The position numbers and the translations under genes are program-made. A stretch of DNA of 64,000 nt from Pseudarthrobacter enclensis (GTDB lineage: Bacteria; Actinomycetota; Actinomycetes; Actinomycetales; Micrococcaceae), in the NCBI RefSeq assembly GCF_030811655.1, contig NZ_JAUSRE010000003.1, forward strand, positions 124,001 through 188,000, read 5' to 3'. The notes beneath the pieces were generated by a model. That model was not told the origin of the DNA. It saw only the letters and a program-made list of their open reading frames with translations, and searched no databases. This document shows positions 58,915 to 64,000 of this stretch, piece after piece (the stretch's first letter is position 1; the number at the start of each line of letters is the position of its first letter).

Positions 58915-60516
58915 TCAAATGACGCCGCGGCCCAGCAGGTCGCGGGACTTCTTCCACGCCTTCCGGTGCCCGGCTTGGGCGGCCAGCATCCGTTCCTCCT
59001 GCTGGTTGAGCAGCTGCGCGTAGATGCCCGCGGTGGCCGGGTCACTGTACTCGCCGGCAATGGCGGCCAGCAGGTCGCGGGCCACCACGGCGTCCTGGAA
59101 CCTGCCCAGGATTTTTTGCTGCCGGCGGGCGGCCTTTGCCACCTTGCCGGCGCGCTTGCCGTGGACCAGTGCTGCGGACTCGGCCACGTGGCGGAGCCGC
59201 TTCGCATCCTTGCGCACCCGGTGGAGGGCCAGTTCCTGGTCCGTGCCCCGCCGTGCTGCCTTGGCCGCCTTGTGCGAACGCCGCAGCCGCTTGGCGGCCT
59301 TGTCCACCGCTTTCGCTGCCACCCGCCGTCCCTGCGCCACTGCCTCGGCCTGCACCGGCGGGTTGTCGCGGAAATCCTCGAGCTTGTCCAGGAGCCGAAA
59401 GTAGCGCGGCGACTGCAGCGCTGCCTGCAAAAGCCGGTACCCGCCGTCGTAATCCCCGCCGGTGCGCTCTTCAATCCTTGCCGTGGCAGCGGCAACGCCG
59501 TCATCTCCCGGCAGCAGTCCTGCCAGTTGTTCGCGGAGCTCCGCCCGCAGGACCTCGGCGTCCCGCGGCTGGCCGAGCAGCTGGCCCAGCCACTTCAGCT
59601 CGCTCCGCAGCTTCCGCACCGGAGAGGCGCGGTAGAGCCTGCCGTAGGCAGCCAGGACGGAGCGGATGCGGCGGGTGGCGGACCGCATGGCGTGCACGGC
59701 GTCCAGTTCCTCCAGCCGGACGGCGGCATCTCCGGCCAGGATCTGGTCGATCTGCGCGGCCACATAAACGGTGACGACGGCGGCTGCGGGGGCACGTTTT
59801 CCCGCCAGGAGCGCGGGGCTGCCTTCGTCCTCCGCAGCGCCATTGCCGTCCGCGCCGGCCGCCCCCAGCTTCCGGGATGCCTTTCCGGTGCCCAAGGCAC
59901 GGGCCAGCTTGGAGGCGTGCCCGGCGGGGCGGGCCCCGGCAGCGGTCAGCAGTTCCTCCACCGGCCCGAAGATTTCCGGGTCCCCGTGGACCAGCTCCAG
60001 CTCCCATTCGCGCCATTCCTGCCGCGTTGCCTCGTCGTCGTGCCCGTCCTCCAGCCGCACGGCGGTGACCTGGTCGTCGGCAAGGTCGGCGAGGTGCACG
60101 CCGTCTTCCCCGTAGAGGGGGTAGGTGGTGCGGCGGGTTTCCAGGCGTACCACCGGCACCGGCTCCGCCCCCCGGAGGTAGGCGTGGAGGTGGGTGAGCA
60201 GGCTGTCCGGGACGACGTCCGGCCGGCCGAGGGGTGCGTGCAGTTCCGTCCGCTGCTGGGGACCATCCCCCGGGACGGGCACTAACGGGGGCAGCTTCAG
60301 GTGCCATCCGGCGTCCTTGCCGCCGGTGCGACGGCGGAGCGTGATGCGGCGGGCAGCCAAGCGGTGCCTGGGCGTATCAAAGTACACGGCCTCGAGGAGG
60401 TCGGTGTGCGGCTTTCCGGCCCGGGCCACGCCTGCGGCCTGCTCCAGGGCCGGCACCTCGGCGCCGGTGTCGACCTCGTACTTCTTCTCAATCTCGAGTC
60501 CCCGGGATGCCTCCAC
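58915..60516 (-). CDS. CYTH-CHAD domain protein
   Basis: A 533-aa fusion. The N-terminal CYTH domain (about 5-200) shows EIEKKYEVD, the family's EXEXK motif, and binds triphosphates. The C-terminal CHAD domain (about 240-530) is rich in conserved His, Arg and Lys (VHAMRSATRRIRSVLAAYG, LHRVRKDAKRLRHVAESAALV) and binds polyphosphate. Such fusions are linked to polyphosphate granules or triphosphate hydrolysis. AAGGA is found nine bases before ATG. Confidence 0.92.
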   Translation of the reverse strand: MEASRGLEIEKKYEVDTGAEVPALEQAAGVARAGKPHTDLLEAVYFDTPRHRLAARRITLRRRTGGKDAGWHLKLPPLVPVPGDGPQQRTELHAPLGRPDVVPDSLLTHLHAYLRGAEPVPVVRLETRRTTYPLYGEDGVHLADLADDQVTAVRLEDGHDDEATRQEWREWELELVHGDPEIFGPVEELLTAAGARPAGHASKLARALGTGKASRKLGAAGADGNGAAEDEGSPALLAGKRAPAAAVVTVYVAAQIDQILAGDAAVRLEELDAVHAMRSATRRIRSVLAAYGRLYRASPVRKLRSELKWLGQLLGQPRDAEVLRAELREQLAGLLPGDDGVAAATARIEERTGGDYDGGYRLLQAALQSPRYFRLLDKLEDFRDNPPVQAEAVAQGRRVAAKAVDKAAKRLRRSHKAAKAARRGTDQELALHRVRKDAKRLRHVAESAALVHGKRAGKVAKAARRQQKILGRFQDAVVARDLLAAIAGEYSDPATAGIYAQLLNQQEERMLAAQAGHRKAWKKSRDLLGRGVI

Positions 60517-60651
60517 AGCCGTCCTTCCGCCCTGCCTGGTCTGTGCCAGGCCCTCCGACAGTCCGTTGGCAGTCTATTCCAGGAGGGGAACCTGCGAGAG
60601 GTTGCCCACAAAATCCGAAACATCAAACGTCTAACCTTTAGTGTGGAGGGT

Positions 60652-61947
60652 ATGCCTGCCAGTCCCCCCGCCTCCGCCCCCGCACACGCAGACGCACCAG
60701 TGGCAGCCCGGGCCGCCCCCGGATCCACGGCCCCTGCCAGGCCCCGGTCCGCCGTCGTGTCCGCAGTGATTGCGCTGGTGCTGATCGGGCTGAACCTGCG
60801 TGCCGGCATCACCGGAGCATCCGCCCTGCTGCACGACCTCCAGGCAGTACTGGGTTACGGGGCACTGGTGGCAGCCGTGATCCCGTCCATCCCCACGCTT
60901 TGCTTTGCCGTTGCCGGCGCGGCCACCTCCTGGCTGACCGGCAGGCTCGGCGTAGAGAAGGCCATCCTGCTCTCCCTGGCGATGCTGGCCGGCGGACTGC
61001 TGCTGCGAGGCATTCCCGCCACCGGGATGCTCGTGGCGGGCAGCGTGGTGGGCATGTCCGGGCTGGCCGTCTGCAACGTTGCCATGCCCTCCTTCATCCG
61101 CGAGCACTTTGCCGCCCGCACCTCGCTCATGACGGCCGTCTACACGGTGACCATGACCACGGGCGGCACCCTGACCTCGGTCATGGTGGTACCGCTGGCA
61201 CAGGCCCTGGGTTCCCCGTCCGCCGCAGTGGGCGCCGTGGGCATCGCGGCTGTGGCCGCCTTCCTGGGTTTCCTGCCCGTGGCGCTGCAGGCGCACCGCA
61301 GCACCGTCCCGGGCCCGTCCGCCCACGTGTCCCCGTGGCCGCTGCTGCGCAGCCGGAAAGGCCAGCTCCTCACCGCGATCTTCACCCTTCAGGCCCTGCT
61401 GGCCTACGCCCTGCTGAGCTGGTTCCCGTACATGCTGACCACCATGGGCATGGAGGCGTCCGCGAGCGGGCTGATGTTCGGCCTGATGCAGCTGGTGTCC
61501 GTGCCGGCAGGCATGGTGCTGATCGCCATCGGTGCCCGGCCGGGAATGCTGCGCCCTGCGTTCTACCTGGTAAGCATCACCATGGTCCTGGGGATCGCGG
61601 CATTGCTGGCCCTCCCCGTGGCGCTGGCCGCCATTCCCGCTGTCCTCCTGGGCTTTGGGCTGGGTATCTTCCCGCTGGTGATGGTGATGATCAGCCGGAG
61701 CGGTACCAGCACCGCCGAGACCACCGCGCTGTCCACCCTGGCCCAGTCCTCGGGGTACCTGCTGGCCACCGCCGGACCGTTCGGCATGGGCCTGCTGCAC
61801 AGCGCCACGGGCGGCTGGGCCCTGCCGCTGGTGCTACTGCTGGTGCTGTCATTGGCCCAGGTGGTGGTATCCCACTTGATCACCGGGCCCCTGATGCCCG
61901 GCAGGTCCGCGGGCGCCGCCGCCGGCCGGACAGCGAAAGGGAAGTAG
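60652..61947 (+). CDS. MFS transporter of the CynX/NimT type
   Basis: A 431-aa 12-helix transporter. VIALVLIGLNLRAGITGASALLHDL is the CynX/NimT-like first helix. The family includes cyanate and 2-nitroimidazole exporters. Two starts are possible: ATG 60652 (with GGAGGG immediately upstream) or GTG 60643 (five bases after a TAACCT -10-like box, 60632-60637). A GntR regulator follows four bases downstream, so the two are co-transcribed. Confidence 0.85.
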   Translation: MPASPPASAPAHADAPVAARAAPGSTAPARPRSAVVSAVIALVLIGLNLRAGITGASALLHDLQAVLGYGALVAAVIPSIPTLCFAVAGAATSWLTGRLGVEKAILLSLAMLAGGLLLRGIPATGMLVAGSVVGMSGLAVCNVAMPSFIREHFAARTSLMTAVYTVTMTTGGTLTSVMVVPLAQALGSPSAAVGAVGIAAVAAFLGFLPVALQAHRSTVPGPSAHVSPWPLLRSRKGQLLTAIFTLQALLAYALLSWFPYMLTTMGMEASASGLMFGLMQLVSVPAGMVLIAIGARPGMLRPAFYLVSITMVLGIAALLALPVALAAIPAVLLGFGLGIFPLVMVMISRSGTSTAETTALSTLAQSSGYLLATAGPFGMGLLHSATGGWALPLVLLLVLSLAQVVVSHLITGPLMPGRSAGAAAGRTAKGK

Positions 61948-61951
61948 CGCC

Positions 61952-62632
61952 ATGTCCCTGAGCCCTTCAGTCCGGCAGCCGCTCGCCGCCGAAGTGACGG
62001 CAAAGCTGCGGGAAATGGTCCACTCCGGCGAGTGGCCGCTGGACCAGCGCATCCCGCCCGAACCCGAGCTTATGGCCACCCTGGGCGTCTCCCGGGGTAC
62101 CCTCCGCGAGGCAGTCAAAGCCCTGGCGCACGGCGGCATGCTGGAGGTTCGGCGCGGGGACGGTACCTACGTTCGCGCCACGAGCGAGATGTCCGGCGCG
62201 GCCCGCCGCATGTACCAGGACCACACGGAGCAGCACATCCTGGAGGTGCGGCTGGGCCTGGACACCCAGGCCGCCCGGCTGGCCGCACGCAACGCATCGG
62301 ATGACGACGCCACGGCCCTGCGCGCCCTGCTCACCGCCCGGGACCGGGCCTGGAACAACGGGAATTTCGAGGCCTGGGCGGACGCCGACTGGCGCTTCCA
62401 CGAAGGGGTGGCCCGGGCGTCCGGCAATCCGCTGCTGCACGAGCTCTACGCGAGCTTCGGAACGGCGTTCCACCAGGACCTGCTCAAGCAGCAGCGCCGC
62501 CCCGGCTTCAACGGGCTCCCCCGCGACGGCCACGAAACCCTGCTGGCGGCCATCGAACAGCGGGACCCGGACGCTGCCGTGGCCACCGTGAACCGGAACC
62601 TGAACTCCTGCGCTGAGTGGCTGGCGGAGTAG
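61952..62632 (+). CDS. GntR/FCD-family (FadR-like) regulator
   Basis: A 226-aa repressor. The GntR winged helix is IPPEPELMATLGVSRGTLREAVKALAHGGMLEVRRGDGTYV. The FCD ligand domain (about 85-220) includes DADWRFHEGVARASGNPLL, with the metal-binding Asp/His pattern. It probably represses the CynX/NimT-type transporter operon and itself. GAAAGGGAAG lies before ATG 61952 with normal spacing. Confidence 0.92.
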   Translation: MSLSPSVRQPLAAEVTAKLREMVHSGEWPLDQRIPPEPELMATLGVSRGTLREAVKALAHGGMLEVRRGDGTYVRATSEMSGAARRMYQDHTEQHILEVRLGLDTQAARLAARNASDDDATALRALLTARDRAWNNGNFEAWADADWRFHEGVARASGNPLLHELYASFGTAFHQDLLKQQRRPGFNGLPRDGHETLLAAIEQRDPDAAVATVNRNLNSCAEWLAE

Positions 62633-62643
62633 CCCCGGGGACA

Positions 62644-62681
62644 CGACGGCGGCCCGGCACTTTCGTACCGGGCCGCCGTCG
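62644..62681. terminator. Bidirectional terminator after the GntR gene
   Basis: CGACGGCGGCCCGG (62644-62657) pairs with CCGGGCCGCCGTCG (62668-62681), 14 bp, between convergent genes. Confidence 0.85.
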
Positions 62682-62705
62682 CAAGCGCTGTGTTCCTGAC
62701 CCGCC

Positions 62706-63245
62706 CTAGTCGCGGCGGAGGCCCACCAGGACGTTCTTGGGACGCTGCATCTCGCCGTGCTTGGCACCAAGAATGATCACCAGGGCAGCGAAGCCGGGGA
62801 TGGCCCACTGCAGGAGCTTGAGCTGCTGCTGGGCGCTCTTCAGCTCATCCGAGGCCGCGGCGTGCGGCTCCGTTGCACCTTCGGCGCCTTCACCGGCCAG
62901 CTTGTCCACCTTCTTGCCCAGGATGCCCGAGTACAGGGTCACCGCCGCTCCCACCACGGTCACCGCCGTCTTGATGACGGTATCGCGGGCCACGCCTTCC
63001 TGCTTGGCGATGCGGCCTTTGTTCTCCCATGCGATGGCGAGGTCCGCCGCCAGGTGGGAGGCGAACGCCGCGGTCTGGATCGGCGCCCACTTCATCCAGC
63101 CGGCGCTGGACAGCCGGGTGCGCTCGGCGGGGTCCTTGGCCTGGGCCGCTGCCCCGTTAAGCCCAATGGCGCCCATCAGGGATCCACCAAACCATGCTGC
63201 CGCCGTCAGGTCGTGAACTGAACGGGCAATGAGATTTCCTGCCAT
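62706..63245 (-). CDS. Unknown membrane protein (179 aa)
   Basis: No family name can be given. NLIARSVHDLTAAAWFGGSLMGAIGLNGAA is a first helix, with two further hydrophobic parts around IKTAVTVVGAAVTLYSGILG and LLQWAIPGFAALVIILGA. An AGGA site precedes ATG 63245 at 10 bases; ATG 63254 abuts it and is less likely. Two basic loops suggest cytosolic faces. It shares a divergent promoter region with the 63405 gene. Confidence 0.7.
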   Translation of the reverse strand: MAGNLIARSVHDLTAAAWFGGSLMGAIGLNGAAAQAKDPAERTRLSSAGWMKWAPIQTAAFASHLAADLAIAWENKGRIAKQEGVARDTVIKTAVTVVGAAVTLYSGILGKKVDKLAGEGAEGATEPHAAASDELKSAQQQLKLLQWAIPGFAALVIILGAKHGEMQRPKNVLVGLRRD

Positions 63246-63337
63246 GATGTGCATTCCTAACGTAGTGAACTGGATCCGGTTGCCGCTGTGCTGCGGACTT
63301 CGCTTGCCGTGTTCCATCGAGGTATGGTGCGCCCATG

Positions 63338-63351
63338 GTAAGCACACTTAC
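63338..63351. promoter_or_regulatory. GTAAG-CACA-CTTAC palindrome in a divergent promoter
   Basis: A 14-bp inverted repeat, followed by an AT-rich segment (63352-63359), between two genes read outward (63245 minus, 63405 plus). It is 92 bases from the left start and 53 from the right. A shared operator is plausible; the regulator is unknown. Confidence 0.45.
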
Positions 63352-63404
63352 TAATATTACGAAAGCCCGTCCCGGCAGCGGAGCGACCGCGTAATATCGT
63401 CGCC

Positions 63405-63695
63405 ATGGGAAATACAGGGACATTGTTCGGCTGGGCCTTCGGCAACCCGGCCCGGGAAAGTGACAGCGGCTACGTGGACGGCCTGGAGCGCGAGGCGCTG
63501 CGGAATGCCCGGGAAACGGCGAAGTCCAAGGGTGTGGACGTGGTGGCAGGGTCCGAGGTATTCACCGTCCTCAGCGCGGACGAGTCCCTGGTGGAGCTGG
63601 ACAACGCCCCCGGGCAGTTGGTGGTCCGCTGCACCGTGCACGTCGAGGGCCCGGGAGCGGAGAAGCTGCGGGCCGAAGGGCCGATGAACGGCTAA
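63405..63695 (+). CDS. Small unknown soluble protein (96 aa)
   Basis: No family recognised. GNTGTLFGWAFGNPARESD is Gly-rich, then a charged helix (DGLEREALRNARETAKSKG) and a beta-rich end (VFTVLSADESLVELDNAPGQLVVRCTVHV). TAATAT (63392-63397) ends seven bases before ATG, a strong leaderless promoter. The stop is three bases from the DUF1206 gene, suggesting an operon. Confidence 0.7.
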   Translation: MGNTGTLFGWAFGNPARESDSGYVDGLEREALRNARETAKSKGVDVVAGSEVFTVLSADESLVELDNAPGQLVVRCTVHVEGPGAEKLRAEGPMNG

Positions 63696-63698
63696 GAG

Positions 63699-64000
63699 AT
63701 GTCCGACGGCGAATCCACCCTCAGCCAGGCAGCGGACGTTGTCGAGGAGGCGTCCAACGCAAAGGCCCTGGACGTCCTGGCCCGCGCGGGATTTGCCGTC
63801 ATGGCACTGCTCCACATCATTGTCGGCGCCATCGCCGTTGCCATCGCTTTCGGCCATCCGGGCGATGCGGAACCCACCGGTGCCATTGCCCAGCTGGCAG
63901 ACAACGCGTGGGGCCCCGCCGTGATGTGGTTCTGCGTGGTCTCGTGCCTCGGCCTGGCAGTGTGGCAGGCCAGCGAAGCAACCTTGCGCGCCCGGAGCCT
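63699..64000 (+). CDS. DUF1206 membrane protein, N-terminal part (cut by window edge)
   Basis: About 100 residues are visible. After SDGESTLSQAADVVEEA comes the DUF1206 repeat unit: AGFAVMALLHIIVGAIAVAIAF helix, AIAQLADNAWGPAVMW turn, then a helix FCVVSCLGLAVWQASEA. The family has three such two-helix repeats; only the first is in the window. Its function is not established. ATG 63699 overlaps no other gene and follows the 96-aa protein. Confidence 0.85.
   Translation, partial: MSDGESTLSQAADVVEEASNAKALDVLARAGFAVMALLHIIVGAIAVAIAFGHPGDAEPTGAIAQLADNAWGPAVMWFCVVSCLGLAVWQASEATLRARS

Noticed and set aside
1..64000. CRISPR arrays, rRNA operons, insertion sequences or prophage
   Set aside because: No regularly spaced repeats, rRNA-like blocks, transposase or integrase motifs were seen; the three tRNAs have no adjacent integrase or att-like direct repeats.

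Overview
The window is high-GC (roughly two thirds G+C by eye) and densely coded. Its gene families and gene order fit an actinobacterium of the Micrococcaceae, most likely Arthrobacter or Pseudarthrobacter: FprA-type ferredoxin reductase, EfeUOB, PucR-GabT-aldehyde dehydrogenase, many GTG starts and many starts that look leaderless. There is no rRNA, CRISPR array, insertion sequence or prophage. It reads as ordinary chromosome with one accessory-looking carbon-metabolism stretch.

Layout. 1-1512: 5' part of a secreted Ala/Pro-rich lipoprotein and a tRNA-Thr/tRNA-Met pair. 1513-14863: DEAD-box RNA helicase, MOSC protein, an unknown membrane protein, glutaryl-CoA-type dehydrogenase, short-chain dehydrogenase, HxlR regulator with an MFS pump, the transsulfuration pair cbs-metB, an ion-transporter-like permease, a VOC protein and an AlkA-like DNA glycosylase. 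15010-26107: a largely co-directional sugar-oxidation cluster of glucose dehydrogenase, aldose epimerase, a MarR regulator on the other strand, a small membrane protein, a gluconate 2-dehydrogenase subunit-3-like protein, a GMC oxidoreductase, a TPP enzyme, an enolase-superfamily enzyme, a GH15 glucoamylase-like enzyme, a broken second copy of the enolase-family 3' end and an unknown protein. 26104-33318: acyl-CoA synthetase, monooxygenase-like ABM protein, thioredoxin, thioesterase, K+ channel, LysM protein, CBS-domain protein, tRNA-Tyr and YajQ. 33509-41512: iron and peroxide block (efeUOB behind IdeR-like boxes, HtpX, an EntS-like exporter with its own IdeR-like box, a Fur/PerR-type regulator and catalase). 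41584-50604: DUF2461 protein, amino-acid permease, alcohol/aldehyde oxidation operon (aldehyde dehydrogenase, alcohol dehydrogenase, DUF779) with a GAF-domain regulator, and a TetR-glycosyltransferase pair. 50665-58880: FprA, topoisomerase IB, RarD-type transporter, and the GABA/aminobutyraldehyde genes with PucR. 58915-64000: CYTH-CHAD protein, CynX/NimT-type MFS with GntR regulator, and small unknown or DUF1206 membrane proteins.

How it fits together. The central cluster looks like a route from glucose polymers or disaccharides (GH15) through anomer exchange (epimerase) and oxidation (glucose dehydrogenase, GMC enzyme) to sugar acids (enolase-family dehydratase) and a pyruvate-oxidase-like TPP enzyme. 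Three TTGCG/CGCAA palindromes around it suggest control by the embedded MarR protein. The iron block links low-iron import and siderophore export (IdeR) with peroxide defence (Fur-catalase). Many genes have a TAnnnT-like -10 box ending 6-7 bases before the start codon, so leaderless initiation is probably common here; I used that signal to choose several starts.
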